DNA of 60,124 nt from Candidatus Zixiibacteriota bacterium (GCA_036480375.1 JAZGGI010000016.1:96682-156805); one strand, 5' to 3'; counted from the first letter of the stretch, positions 46,809 to 56,437 are shown. The notes: a model not told the origin generated them from the letters alone. Translations and numbers: made by a program.

Positions 46809-47746
46809 TAAAAAGGCGGATTATAATTTACGGTTCCTTGACGTTATTTTTGACGTTGGTTTATTTGACGGTCTATGGAGAAAAAAATGAGATTGAGCCG
46901 GATGCGATCGCCTTTAATTTTCCTCTGGCTCAGGCGGATGAAAGCAATATCCCGGTGTGTAACACGCGCGGCCTGTCGTTGAACGCCCGCTCGGTTTTGA
47001 TAGTTGATAACAAATCCGGAGCCTGGATTTATTCCAAAAATCCAATGAAGGTTCGATCGGTTGCGTCGTTGACAAAGTTTCTCACGGCCATGGTTTATCT
47101 TGATACAAAGCCCGATTTGGATTCGGTTGTGTATATTTCCGGCAGAGACTGTTACAATTCGGCCAAGTCGCATATCTATAAAGGAGAGGCTTATGCGGCC
47201 CGGGATTTGCTTTACGCGGCCCTGATGGCATCGGATAATCGCGCGGCGCGGGCGATTGCAACCTCTTCGGGGATACCGCGATTGAAATTTATAAAAAAGA
47301 TGAATGAAAAGGCGCGTGAAATCGGCATGCGTGATACGGAGATATTTGAGGTGACCGGGCTCGATGAGCGGAATGTTTCCAATAGCGCCGATATGGCGAT
47401 ATTGATTCAGAAGTCCCTGGACTATCCGGAAATTATGGAGGCGACTTCGAGATATACTTATCGCTGTAAACTCAAGAATAAAAATCGATATAAGAATTTT
47501 ATCAACACCAATCGTTTAATCCGATCCCGCTGGGAAGTCCTGGCCGGTAAAACCGGATTCATATTTGAATCTGATTACTGCCTGGCGACGGTCCTTAAGG
47601 ATAAACGGGGGGGAGAGATAACGGTCGTAGTATTGGGATCGCCCACCAATAATATAAGATTTGACGTGGCCCGAAAGCTGGCGTTTTTTGGCTTTAAGCG
47701 GGCCGGGAGGTATGACAATGGGTCGCAGCAAATCGCCGGTCGATGA
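46805..47746 (+). CDS. D-alanyl-D-alanine carboxypeptidase (peptidase S11, PBP5/6-like)
   Basis: 313 residues. An N-terminal hydrophobic segment (6-24) acts as signal or anchor. Catalytic motifs: Ser88-x-x-Lys91 (SVASLTKFLT), Ser143-Asp-Asn145 (MASDNRAARA) and Lys249-Thr-Gly251 (LAGKTGFIFES). It trims the terminal D-Ala of peptidoglycan pentapeptides. The protein stops soon after the catalytic domain, without the PBP5 C-terminal domain and amphipathic anchor helix, so the N-terminus is the probable membrane tether. The ATG overlaps the permease stop by 4 bases; the next gene starts 29 bases before its end. Confidence 0.92.
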   Translation: MIKRRIIIYGSLTLFLTLVYLTVYGEKNEIEPDAIAFNFPLAQADESNIPVCNTRGLSLNARSVLIVDNKSGAWIYSKNPMKVRSVASLTKFLTAMVYLDTKPDLDSVVYISGRDCYNSAKSHIYKGEAYAARDLLYAALMASDNRAARAIATSSGIPRLKFIKKMNEKAREIGMRDTEIFEVTGLDERNVSNSADMAILIQKSLDYPEIMEATSRYTYRCKLKNKNRYKNFINTNRLIRSRWEVLAGKTGFIFESDYCLATVLKDKRGGEITVVVLGSPTNNIRFDVARKLAFFGFKRAGRYDNGSQQIAGR

Positions 47747-48149
47747 ACTGGTTGACGGCATCGACGCTATCGGATCAATTCTCGATGAAAGCCTGCCAAA
47801 TATTAAATCCCGGCTCGATAATTTGACCGAACGGCATATCGACAGCGCACAATCGATTTCCGAGGTCAAACGTGTACTAAAAGAGACCGAAGAAATCCAG
47901 AGCGATGTGAAAAAATCGGTGACAAATCTCGATATCAAGCTCGAAGAGATAATGGGGACGATCAATGCCGTCACGCGTCGGATGGATCAATTGCAGAAAT
48001 CGATTCTGGATTTGATGGTATTGGTTGATCGGGAAAGTTCGTTGGGTTCCGATAATGAGTTGGCCGACGCAGTCAAGACTCTTGAGGATCGCCTGAACAA
48101 AATCGAGGGGAAACGATTCGGCCAGGATAATTTTAAGAACCGGTTATAG
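47718..48149 (+). CDS. Small coiled-coil protein
   Basis: 143 residues from ATG 47718, 7 bases after GGGAGG; an upstream frame from 47661 overlaps the carboxypeptidase gene further and lacks a site. Residues 20-130 have strong heptad character (IGSILDESLPNIKSRLDNLTERHIDSAQSISEVKRVLKETEEIQSDVKKSV, MDQLQKSILDLM, LEDRLNKIEG). There is no signal peptide or membrane span, so it is cytoplasmic. No family is recognised. It is the last gene of the exporter-carboxypeptidase operon and may be a structural partner. Confidence 0.75.
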   Translation: MGRSKSPVDELVDGIDAIGSILDESLPNIKSRLDNLTERHIDSAQSISEVKRVLKETEEIQSDVKKSVTNLDIKLEEIMGTINAVTRRMDQLQKSILDLMVLVDRESSLGSDNELADAVKTLEDRLNKIEGKRFGQDNFKNRL

Positions 48150-48249
48150 TAGCCCATAACTTTTCATGAATTTCTGATTCATTCATATATAATATTTATA
48201 TTGACATTTTCAGATTTTATGCGTCATTGTAATTAAGAGGGAGGTTACA

Positions 48250-49761
48250 ATGGAAAAAATACTTCTATATCTGTATTCGGCGATATTGATTATAATGCCT
48301 GGCGTCTCTTCACAGGCTCAAGAATTTAAATTTGAAGAATATTCATCGTTTGTAAACCCGTGGAATATCGAAATCAGATCTGTTATTTTTGGGGATTTGC
48401 AGGGTGACGGGGTTTTGGAGGTATTATATTACTATGGCGATAGTCTCGTTATTTATTTGCCTGATCTTGACGGATATTACATATTAAAAGATAATATTCC
48501 AGATAACGTCAAGAACACCACACGACTTTTTGCTGATGTCAACAGAGATAATATATTAGACTTGTTAATCGGTACATGTTTTGAAAGTCCTCCCATGATA
48601 AGTGTCGAATTCTTTGACGGCACTATTAATGGATCTACGACTTATACCTATGCCAGTAATATTTATTTGGCTAATGAAGATTTAATGAGGCTCTCTCTTT
48701 GCGCTTTGGATGTAAACAGTGATGGATATAATGAGTTGCTAATGACATACGATTCTTCGGAAGTGAATTTTGAATCGGGGGATTATTGGGGAACTCTGGG
48801 TTGTAAAACAAAATTGTATTATTCATTCCCGGATTCATTAATGGTGCAGAATAATCTGGCTATAGGTGGTATGTTTGGTGACTTAGAATTGTTCTCGCAT
48901 CATGGAGAGAAGGTATTTGCTACGCAACATTCTGCCTGGTTCACGACGATCGGATATGAGTTTCATCATAACAAGTGGCATTCTATATTTGATGCCGAAA
49001 CACTAGATGAGTTTTATTTTACCAGTATGCTTCCCGGACCAGATCACGAACGTATGATTCTTTGTGGAAATATGTATAATGAATACCCTAGTGACGAAAT
49101 TCTTTTAAGGACGTTTATATATAATTCTGAAAGCCCAACCAATTATGATACACGCCTTGCGCTTTATGGATTTAGAGATTCTTTATACCTGGATTTAATA
49201 TGGGAGCGTGATTACAGCAATTTACCGGATTTTTATTATATGGCAGAACATGTCTATCATCCCGAGTTTCCAGGCACGTTTTTTGGGATTTGGGACGGGT
49301 GTTTAAAGCAATTTGACGGAAATAATGGAGATGAAATTGCGTCCGTAGATTTTCAAATTGCCCCCGAAAACATCTATTGGACTTATCCCTTACACGACAA
49401 ACGGCCGTTTTTGTATACTAAAACCGGAGATAGTATTACTCTTTATGAAATTCAAAGAATCCCTACTTCGGTAGATGATAAAAATGCTTTGCCGGAAGTA
49501 TTTTCGCTGGGCAATCCTTATCCCAACCCGTTCAATGCCTCACAGACAATTCCCGTTAAGATTAATCGAATAGGGGAGAGGCTGGAGGTAGTAGTTTTTG
49601 ATATTATTGGACGAAAAATTGAAACTATTTATGATAATACCGTCAACAATAATGAGATTGAAATTATATGGAATGCGGAGAAATTCGCCTCAGGGATATA
49701 CTTTATTAAAGCAACTTCCGGCGATAAATCAGAGATTGTGAAAACTGTTTTGTTGAAATAG
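48250..49761 (+). CDS. Secreted FG-GAP-like protein with type IX sorting domain
   Basis: 503 residues. ATG 48250 follows AGAGGGAGG. Signal peptide about 1-24 (LYLYSAILIIMPGVSSQA). FG-GAP/VCBS-like calcium loops occur at FGDLQGDGVLEVLYYY, FADVNRDNILDLLIGT and LDVNSDGYNELLMTYD, suggesting a partial propeller. The last 80 residues are a type IX secretion (Por secretion tail) domain: SLGNPYPNPFNASQTIPV, VVVFDIIGRKIETIY and ASGIYFIKATSGDKSEIVKTVLLK. So it is exported through the outer membrane and probably attached to the surface. A TTGACA at 48201 may be its -35, but no good -10 is seen. Ligand and role unknown. Confidence 0.85.
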   Translation: MEKILLYLYSAILIIMPGVSSQAQEFKFEEYSSFVNPWNIEIRSVIFGDLQGDGVLEVLYYYGDSLVIYLPDLDGYYILKDNIPDNVKNTTRLFADVNRDNILDLLIGTCFESPPMISVEFFDGTINGSTTYTYASNIYLANEDLMRLSLCALDVNSDGYNELLMTYDSSEVNFESGDYWGTLGCKTKLYYSFPDSLMVQNNLAIGGMFGDLELFSHHGEKVFATQHSAWFTTIGYEFHHNKWHSIFDAETLDEFYFTSMLPGPDHERMILCGNMYNEYPSDEILLRTFIYNSESPTNYDTRLALYGFRDSLYLDLIWERDYSNLPDFYYMAEHVYHPEFPGTFFGIWDGCLKQFDGNNGDEIASVDFQIAPENIYWTYPLHDKRPFLYTKTGDSITLYEIQRIPTSVDDKNALPEVFSLGNPYPNPFNASQTIPVKINRIGERLEVVVFDIIGRKIETIYDNTVNNNEIEIIWNAEKFASGIYFIKATSGDKSEIVKTVLLK

Positions 49762-49824
49762 TCGCTCAATTTACGACTATTACACTATTTTTTATTAAAA
49801 GCCCTTTCCCGCTGCCGGTTCTCC

Positions 49825-49833
49825 TGTTATATT
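49825..49833 (+). promoter_or_regulatory. Extended -10 element of pabA, placed for a leaderless transcript
   Basis: TG-T-TATATT at 49825-49833, 6 bases before the GTG start at 49840. The -35 region (49805-49810) is poor, as is usual for extended -10 promoters. No Shine-Dalgarno lies in between. Confidence 0.45.
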
Positions 49834-49839
49834 CGGCGC

Positions 49840-50394
49840 GTGAAAAAGATAATTATCATAGATAATAACGATAGTTTCACGGCCAATCTGGACCATCTGA
49901 TCGCCGGATATACCGGAACTAAATCCGAAATAGTACCATATGCTCGAATCAAAGATTGTGATTTTCGAGCCTACGACTTAACCGTAATATCACCGGGGCC
50001 GGGGAGACCATCAGGTTATCCTGATTATAAATTAGTCTTACAATCTGGCATTCCAATTCTGGGAATATGTTTGGGGATGCAGATTATGGCTGAATTTCAT
50101 GGGGGCAAAGTCGGCCGACTGACGGGGTGCTTCCACGGTCGGGCCGAGAAAATTATGTTTGATGGTCGGGAGTTTGATGCGGCCCGGTATCATTCGCTTT
50201 ATATAAAGGAACTGCCGGAATGTTTTGATGTGATTTGTTCGAACTCCGACGGTGTTACAATGGGAATAAGGCACATAGAATTACCGATGATCGGATACCA
50301 GTTTCATCCCGAGTCGTTTCTAACCACAAACGGTATTTATTTTATAGATTATGCGTTCAGATTCTTCAATAAATATCACCCCGCAGCAGTTTAG
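49840..50394 (+). CDS. pabA: Glutamine amidotransferase, aminodeoxychorismate synthase component II
   Basis: 184 residues, GTG start. A class I glutamine amidotransferase with the triad Cys77 (GICLGMQ), His156 and Glu158 (QFHPESF) and the oxyanion strand SPGPGRPSGYP. It supplies ammonia to PabB for 4-amino-4-deoxychorismate, the precursor of p-aminobenzoate and folate. Paralogue TrpG is very similar; the pairing with a PabB-type partner downstream (44-base overlap) supports PabA. Some bacteria use one subunit for both pathways. Confidence 0.88.
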   Translation: MKKIIIIDNNDSFTANLDHLIAGYTGTKSEIVPYARIKDCDFRAYDLTVISPGPGRPSGYPDYKLVLQSGIPILGICLGMQIMAEFHGGKVGRLTGCFHGRAEKIMFDGREFDAARYHSLYIKELPECFDVICSNSDGVTMGIRHIELPMIGYQFHPESFLTTNGIYFIDYAFRFFNKYHPAAV

Positions 50395-51622
50395 TGAATT
50401 AGGAATATTTTTGGCGCGTGAAGAGGGCGCCGATTTGTTCTATTCCAGCCCGGGATACCCGGGATACGGCAAAAGCCATATATGTCTTAATCTCTGCAGG
50501 GAAATGATAATTAATGAGGATACAAGTAAATCCAATATCGAAAGATTCTGTTTTTCGGATGAAAATATCACTTTCGGATATTTTAGTTATCAGCTTGGGC
50601 AGATTTACAGGGGCTTACCCATAACAAAAAAAAATGATTTTCCGTTTGGTCATTTGAAAAAATATGATTCGGTTTTAAGTTTTGATGGAGATGAGATTAC
50701 TCTTCAAGGAATAGATGAATCAGAATTTAATACTTATTTGGCTTATATTGAAAAGTATGGGCCTGCCGCAGGCAAATCATTCAATTTGGGATTGGGGCGG
50801 TCAAATCTTAAATCGAGTTTTACGCAGGATGAATATGAAGAAGGCGTTAGACGCGTAATTGATTATATTAAAGAAGGATATATCTATCAGTTAAACTTAA
50901 CCATTAAGTATTCAATCGATTGTGGTGAGCTGAATATTTCGGATTTATTTCAAAAAGTGTGGTCTGATTATCCGGCGTCTTTTTATTCATTATTTTCAAG
51001 CGGAGATTATCATATTCTATCGACTTCTCCGGAAAGGTTTCTTCAGGTACGAAACGGCATAGTTTTGTCGCAACCGATAAAGGGTACCCTGGCGTTTGAA
51101 AAGTTCGATAAATCAATGATTCGACAGTTAACCGAATCGCCCAAAGAAGACGCCGAACTTTCGATGATCGTCGATATGATTCGAAATGATATCTCATTGA
51201 ATTGCGATTATGGCTCGGTTATGGTTGAAAATCACAAATCGACTTTTTTGGTAGATAAACTAATTCAGATGTATTCGGATGTCAGAGGGTGTTTGAGAGA
51301 AGATCGCTCGGTTATTGATTTGCTTTGCGATGCTTTTCCGGGAGGCTCGATTACCGGTTGTCCCAAGAAAATGGCGATGGAGTTGATTGACCTTCTGGAG
51401 CCGCATTCCAGGGATATATATTGCGGAAGTATGTTTGTCCTATATGATGAAAAGAACATGGAATCATCGATCGGGATCAGGACGGTTTATTATGATAAGT
51501 CCCAATCTGAATTCAATTTTTATGCTGGGAGCGGAATCGTAGTCGATTCCAAACCGGAAAGCGAGTATTTGGAAACGGTCGCCAAGGCTGACAAATTCTT
51601 CAGGATATTTGGAAAACATTAA
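50351..51622 (+). CDS. pabB: Aminodeoxychorismate synthase component I
   Basis: 423 residues. Chorismate-binding domain from about 155 to the end: DEYEEGVRRVIDYIKEGYIYQLNLT, STSPERFL, the PabB-specific PIKGT with Lys244 (TrpE has PIAGT), EDAELSMIVDMIRNDIS, DAFPGGSITGCPKKMAMELID, GSMFVLY and FYAGSGIVVDSKPESEY. It aminates chorismate to 4-amino-4-deoxychorismate. The N-terminal half is divergent. The ATG lies 44 bases inside pabA, a long overlap that suggests coupled translation and equal amounts. No pabC lyase gene follows. Confidence 0.92.
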   Translation: MRSDSSINITPQQFSELGIFLAREEGADLFYSSPGYPGYGKSHICLNLCREMIINEDTSKSNIERFCFSDENITFGYFSYQLGQIYRGLPITKKNDFPFGHLKKYDSVLSFDGDEITLQGIDESEFNTYLAYIEKYGPAAGKSFNLGLGRSNLKSSFTQDEYEEGVRRVIDYIKEGYIYQLNLTIKYSIDCGELNISDLFQKVWSDYPASFYSLFSSGDYHILSTSPERFLQVRNGIVLSQPIKGTLAFEKFDKSMIRQLTESPKEDAELSMIVDMIRNDISLNCDYGSVMVENHKSTFLVDKLIQMYSDVRGCLREDRSVIDLLCDAFPGGSITGCPKKMAMELIDLLEPHSRDIYCGSMFVLYDEKNMESSIGIRTVYYDKSQSEFNFYAGSGIVVDSKPESEYLETVAKADKFFRIFGKH

Positions 51623-51729
51623 AAAGAGGCATAAATGAATATTCTGAAGCAAAATAGGAATACAGAATATTTTACATATCGTCCCATAAGATATATTATG
51701 TCTACTATATTATGGCGGTCAACTTAATT

Positions 51730-51766
51730 AAAAAGGCTCGGATACAATTTTTTTATATCCGGGCCT
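51730..51766 (-). terminator. Intrinsic terminator of leuS
   Basis: An 11-pair stem AGGCTCGGATA (51734-51744) with TATCCGGGCCT (51756-51766), one G-T pair, followed on the minus strand by TTTTTAATT. The + side has only a short T stretch (CAAATTTT), so pabB may use it weakly. Confidence 0.8.
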
Positions 51767-51788
51767 CAAATTTTGGCAAATCTCAATA

Positions 51789-54272
51789 CTATTTTGCCAC
51801 TAAGTTAACCAGTCGGCCTTTAATGTATATCTCTTTAACGATTACTTTGCCTTCAATGTGATTCTTTACCCGCTCTACCTGTTTGGCTTCTTTGAGTATT
51901 GTTTCCTGATTGGCATCAGCAGCAACTTCGAATTCGCCACGGAGCTTTCCATTAACCTGAACCGCAATTTTAATAGTATCGGCGACGATAGCGTCTTTAT
52001 CATATTGCGGCCATTCAGAATGGAAAATTGAATATGATTGGCCAGCCAATTCCCAGATTTCTTCGGCCAGATGCGGAGCGATTGGCGCGACCAATTGGGT
52101 AAGCTTGAGAATACAGTAATTTCTCAGACCCGAATTGAGTTTATCAGGCTCAAATTCATTAAGGAATTTCATTATAGCCGCCACAACCGTATTGATCTGG
52201 AGCCTCTCAATATCCTGGGTAATCAGCTTAATTGTTTGATTTAAGCGAACATAAGTCCTGAATTCTTCAATGGTCAACTCGCCATCCTTAAAGTAACGCT
52301 TTAAGTCGATTCCTGTATCACCGTCATAATGGTTGATTATGCTAAATAGCTTTCCTGAAACAAATTTGCCCATACTTACAACAAGATCGTCGGTCCAGTT
52401 AACGGGTACATTAGATGGCGCTTTGAAGAACATCGCCAGACGAGTGATATCGCCGCCCGAATTTTCGATTAATTCGATTGGGGAGACGACATTTCCTTTG
52501 GTTTTGGACATTTTGGTGCCGAATTCATCGTTAACCATACCATGATTATATAATCTCAGGGCAGGTTCATCGACCTCAAGGAGACCGATATCTTTTAGGA
52601 ATTTCGTGAAAAACCGGAAATATATCAGATGGCCGACGGCATGCTCGGCGCCGCCGATATATTGATCTATCGGCATCCACTTTTTGGCTTCATCGGAATT
52701 AAAGACTTCATCGTCGTTTTTGGGGTCCAGATAGCGAAGCATATACCATGAGGAGCAAATAAACGTGTCCATTGTATCTGGATCACGCTGAGCCTCTCCC
52801 CCGCATTTGGGACAGGAAACCTTAATATATTCTTCGACATCAACCAGTGGCGAACGGCCTTTTGGCAGATAATTCTCGACCTTGGGAAGAATTACCGGTA
52901 AATCACTGTCGGGTACTCTGACCTGCCCGCATGATGGGCAGTGAATGATCGGGATAGGAGTTCCCCAGTATCTTTGACGAGAGATTAGCCAGTCTCGAAT
53001 CCGGAAATTAATTTGAGCCCGGCCTATGCTTTTTTCTTCCGCGTATTTTATCGTGTTTTTTACGGCATTTTCAGCCGATGTCCCATCAAATATATCAGAA
53101 TTCACCATTTCGCCCGGCTCAGTATAGGCTTCCGACATTTCATCGGGATTGAGTTCCAGGCCTTCTTTTGTTTTAATAACGACTTTGATGGGTATATCAT
53201 ATTTTTTGGCAAACTCAAAGTCACGCTGATCGTGAGCGGGAACGGCCATGACGGCACCGGTACCGTAGCCGGCCAACACATAATCGGCCACCCAAAGCTG
53301 TATTTTTTCATCATTGTATGGATTTATAACATGGCATCCGGTGAAGACTCCGTCTTTTTCATCAGCGGCCGCCCGTTCTACTTCCGTTTTCTTCCTGGCT
53401 TTTTCAATATATTCGTTTACCGCAGTTTTTTTGTCCTCGAGTATGTTGAGCCTCTTGAGCAATTCGGATTCAGGAGCAATTGACATAAAAGTAACGCCGT
53501 AAACGGTATCCGGTCGAGTTGTAAAGACAGGTAATTTTTCGCCGGTCTCTTCAATTATAAAATCTATTTGGCATCCTTCGCTGCGACCAATCCATTTGCG
53601 CTGAATCGCTTTCATGGAATCGGGCCACCCGGGTAAGTCATCGAGGGACTTATTGAGCCGCTCGGCGTAGTCGGTAATTTTGACGAACCATTGTTCCAGT
53701 TCTCGCTTTTCGACGGGTGAATCGTCGCGCTCACAATGACCGTTTATTACTTGCTCATTGGCCAGCACGGTATTGCAGTTCGAGCACCAGTTGACTTTGG
53801 CTTTTTTTCTGTATGCCAGGCCCCGGTCAAAAAGCTGTAGGAAAATCCATTGCGACCAGCGGTAATAATCCGGAAGGCATGAGGCTATTTCGCGATTCCA
53901 ATCAAATGAGATGCCTACTTTTTTAAGAGTCGCCCGCGAGACTTCAATATTGTTCTGAGTCCAGTCCTGGGGATGCATGCCTCGTTTGATAGCCGCATTT
54001 TCAGCGGGCAGGCCAAAGGCATCCCAGCCGAAGGGATGAAGAATTTCGTATCCATTCATCATTTTGTAGCGGGCGACGGCGTCTCCCAGCGTATAGTTTC
54101 GAAAATGGCCCATGTGTATGTCGCCGGATGGGTAGGCGAACATTACCAGCAGATAGAATTTCTTTTTGGGATTATCGGGGGCCTTGAAGATTTCCGTTTC
54201 ATCCCATTTCTTTCGCCACTTTTCTTCAATGGCTTTGAAATCATATTTATGTTTTTTTTCTGTATTTTCCAT
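51789..54272 (-). CDS. leuS: Leucyl-tRNA synthetase
   Basis: 827 residues from ATG 54272, after GGAGATAATAATTG. A class I synthetase that charges tRNA-Leu. HIGH motif as HMGH (AYPSGDIHMGHFRNY), CP1 editing domain with the conserved TRPDTVYGVTF and the Asp in PAHDQRDFEFA, and KMSKS as KMSKTKGNVVSP. Zinc-type cysteines are at CSNCNTVLANEQVINGHCERD and CPSCGQV/CPKCGG. The C-terminal domain is normal (VQVNGKLRGEFEV). It is 16 bases downstream of asnS, forming a synthetase pair. Confidence 0.97.
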   Translation of the reverse strand: MENTEKKHKYDFKAIEEKWRKKWDETEIFKAPDNPKKKFYLLVMFAYPSGDIHMGHFRNYTLGDAVARYKMMNGYEILHPFGWDAFGLPAENAAIKRGMHPQDWTQNNIEVSRATLKKVGISFDWNREIASCLPDYYRWSQWIFLQLFDRGLAYRKKAKVNWCSNCNTVLANEQVINGHCERDDSPVEKRELEQWFVKITDYAERLNKSLDDLPGWPDSMKAIQRKWIGRSEGCQIDFIIEETGEKLPVFTTRPDTVYGVTFMSIAPESELLKRLNILEDKKTAVNEYIEKARKKTEVERAAADEKDGVFTGCHVINPYNDEKIQLWVADYVLAGYGTGAVMAVPAHDQRDFEFAKKYDIPIKVVIKTKEGLELNPDEMSEAYTEPGEMVNSDIFDGTSAENAVKNTIKYAEEKSIGRAQINFRIRDWLISRQRYWGTPIPIIHCPSCGQVRVPDSDLPVILPKVENYLPKGRSPLVDVEEYIKVSCPKCGGEAQRDPDTMDTFICSSWYMLRYLDPKNDDEVFNSDEAKKWMPIDQYIGGAEHAVGHLIYFRFFTKFLKDIGLLEVDEPALRLYNHGMVNDEFGTKMSKTKGNVVSPIELIENSGGDITRLAMFFKAPSNVPVNWTDDLVVSMGKFVSGKLFSIINHYDGDTGIDLKRYFKDGELTIEEFRTYVRLNQTIKLITQDIERLQINTVVAAIMKFLNEFEPDKLNSGLRNYCILKLTQLVAPIAPHLAEEIWELAGQSYSIFHSEWPQYDKDAIVADTIKIAVQVNGKLRGEFEVAADANQETILKEAKQVERVKNHIEGKVIVKEIYIKGRLVNLVAK

Positions 54273-54288
54273 CAATTATTATCTCCAA

Positions 54289-55584
54289 TCAGGGATAAAG
54301 TCTTGTTATTAAGCGCGGGAAAGGAATTGTCTCACGAATGTGATGAATCCCGCAAATCCAGGTAATTACGCGCTCAACACCAAGACCATAGCCGGAATGA
54401 GGTACGGAACCGTATTTTCTCAGATCAAGATACCATTCGTAAGTCTCTTCCGGCAATTTTTCCTCCCTTATTCGGGCCAGGAGTTTTTCAAGATCGTCTT
54501 CCCTTTGAGAGCCGCCGATAATCTCACCGTATCCTTCAGGAGCCAAAAGGTCCGAACAAAGAAATGTATCCGGATTATCGGGGTTTTCTTTCATATAGAA
54601 AGCCTTAGCAGCCTTGGGATAATTAGTCACAAAAACCGGGCGCTCATGCATATTTGATATGATTGTTTCGTCTTCGGCCCCAAGATCATCTCCCCATTTT
54701 ATTTCGGAACCATTCTCTTGTAGTATTTTTATGGCATCGCCATAGTCAATTCGAGGAAAGGGCGCATCGATTACTTCCAGCCTGGAAATGTCACGCTCCA
54801 GTTTTTCGAGATCTTTTTGACAATTCTGCAAGATCGATTTAACGACATAAGTAACCATTTCTTCCTGATTTTTCATATTTCCTTCGGAATCGCAATAGGC
54901 CATCTCAGCCTCAATCATCCAGAATTCGGTCAGGTGCCTTCGGGTCAGTGACTTTTCCGCTCGAAAAGTGGGCCCAAAGCAATAGACGTTGCGGTGCGCC
55001 ATACATCCGGCTTCAAGATACAACTGTCCGGTTTGGGCCAGGTAAGCTTTTCCGAGTTTGAAATAATCGGTCGAGAAAAGAGTCCCGGCCTCTTCCCCTA
55101 TGGCACCGGTAAGAATCGGAGAATCCAACAGGATAAAATCGTTCTTTTTGAAAAACTCACGAATAGCCCAGACAATCTGATCGCGAATTCGCATGATGGC
55201 AACTTGCCTTGATGAACGAAGCCATAGATGCCGGTTATTATGCAAAAATTCGACGCCATGCTCTTTTTTGGTAATTGGGTATTCTTCGGCCTGCTGGATA
55301 ATTTCGATATTAGTCACAGTGAGCTCATATCCCCCCGGCGAGCGGGGTTCTTCCCGTACGGTGCCGGTGACTTTTAGCGAGCTTTCCTGCGTTAATTCGC
55401 CATAAAGCCCAAAGATTTCTTCCGGCAGTTCTGATTTAACCAACACTGATTGAATCAATCCGGTGCCGTCTCGCACGAGCAGGAACTTTATTTTTCCGCT
55501 GGACCGCTTATTGTAAAGCCAACCGGAGATGGTGACTTCCTGCCCGACAAATTCATTTAGCCTGTCAATTATCGCATCTGTCAT
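54289..55584 (-). CDS. asnS: Asparaginyl-tRNA synthetase
   Basis: 431 residues from ATG 55584, 8 bases after AGGAGC; an upstream TTG at 55611 is less likely. N-terminal OB fold for anticodon binding (GQEVTISGWLYNKRSSGKIKFLLVRDGTG). Class II motifs: motif 1 region FFKKNDFILLDSPILTG, motif 2 FGPTFRAEKSLTRRHLTEFWMIEAEMA, motif 3 GYGLGVERVITWICG. PHSGYGLGVERV distinguishes AsnRS from bacterial AspRS. Its presence implies direct charging of tRNA-Asn. Confidence 0.96.
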   Translation of the reverse strand: MTDAIIDRLNEFVGQEVTISGWLYNKRSSGKIKFLLVRDGTGLIQSVLVKSELPEEIFGLYGELTQESSLKVTGTVREEPRSPGGYELTVTNIEIIQQAEEYPITKKEHGVEFLHNNRHLWLRSSRQVAIMRIRDQIVWAIREFFKKNDFILLDSPILTGAIGEEAGTLFSTDYFKLGKAYLAQTGQLYLEAGCMAHRNVYCFGPTFRAEKSLTRRHLTEFWMIEAEMAYCDSEGNMKNQEEMVTYVVKSILQNCQKDLEKLERDISRLEVIDAPFPRIDYGDAIKILQENGSEIKWGDDLGAEDETIISNMHERPVFVTNYPKAAKAFYMKENPDNPDTFLCSDLLAPEGYGEIIGGSQREDDLEKLLARIREEKLPEETYEWYLDLRKYGSVPHSGYGLGVERVITWICGIHHIRETIPFPRLITRLYP

Positions 55585-55678
55585 AATATGGCTCCTGATT
55601 CGATATACCAAAACCTGAATAATAGAAAAAAATTGAGTCTATATCAAGAATATTCGGATGTGACGGCTGATATTTGAG

Positions 55679-56437
55679 TCATTTACCCGTAATAATTGTC
55701 CCGCCGGATAGGTTATTTATGATTATATTTTTGAAGGTCTCAAATGACGATTCCCTGACTATTTTTGAATATAGCGAGAAATAATCGTCACAGCTATAAA
55801 TTGGCACACGATAGATATCGAAGTCGTCCGGAGAAGCCTGAAAAGTCGGGCGGGAATCGAGACAGAGTCCATGTCGGTAACCGCAATCTTTGGCAAGTTT
55901 TTTGACAATTCCATTGGTTCGGCCAAACGGGTAGCAAATGAGATTGACTTCCTTGCAAGTTATTTGCTGAAGCATGTTTTTTGATATTGTTAGCTCGTTA
56001 TGTAAATCCTTTTCGTGCAATTGTGTCAGGGCGTGATGCGACATCCCGTGAGAGCCAATAACCGCCCCTTTTTGAGCCAATATTTTTAACTGTCCGGTGG
56101 TTAAATGGCGAGCCTTGAAAAAATTTGAAGAATAATCCCAGCTGTTGGACTGCCCGATATAATCGGTCGGGATAAATACGAATGGGGCAATGTTTTCGTC
56201 GCATAACCTGGAAATGATATCAACATTATCGACGTAACCGTCATCAAACGATATTACGAGAGATTTTTTATTTTCGTCTCCTCCTTTTAAATACTGATTC
56301 GCGCTTATAAATTTAAATCCAAAACTTTTCAATAAGGCAAGAATAGCAAAAAAATATCCCGGTTCGATATTGTTTATCCCGGGATAAAATTTGGGCGAAG
56401 TTTGATGAAATGCGAGTATCTTCGCCAAACCTGCCAT
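55679..56437 (-). CDS. Polysaccharide deacetylase (NodB-like)
   Basis: 252 residues. A carbohydrate esterase 4 fold. Zinc triad: Asp66 (SFDDGYVDN), His130 and His134 (GSHGMSHHALT). The catalytic base is Asp65, and a later block is CYPFGRTNG. No signal peptide is visible, so it may be cytoplasmic or exported with a cryptic signal. Targets in this family are chitin, peptidoglycan or other N-acetyl sugars. It starts 2 bases after the M16 peptidase gene. In Bacillus subtilis a deacetylase (ylxY) and an M16 peptidase follow rpsO-pnp in the opposite order. Confidence 0.9.
   Translation of the reverse strand: MAGLAKILAFHQTSPKFYPGINNIEPGYFFAILALLKSFGFKFISANQYLKGGDENKKSLVISFDDGYVDNVDIISRLCDENIAPFVFIPTDYIGQSNSWDYSSNFFKARHLTTGQLKILAQKGAVIGSHGMSHHALTQLHEKDLHNELTISKNMLQQITCKEVNLICYPFGRTNGIVKKLAKDCGYRHGLCLDSRPTFQASPDDFDIYRVPIYSCDDYFSLYSKIVRESSFETFKNIIINNLSGGTIITGK

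Noticed and set aside
53013-53483. 156-codon + strand frame opposite leuS
   Set aside because: Shadow of the editing domain of leuS; no independent evidence.
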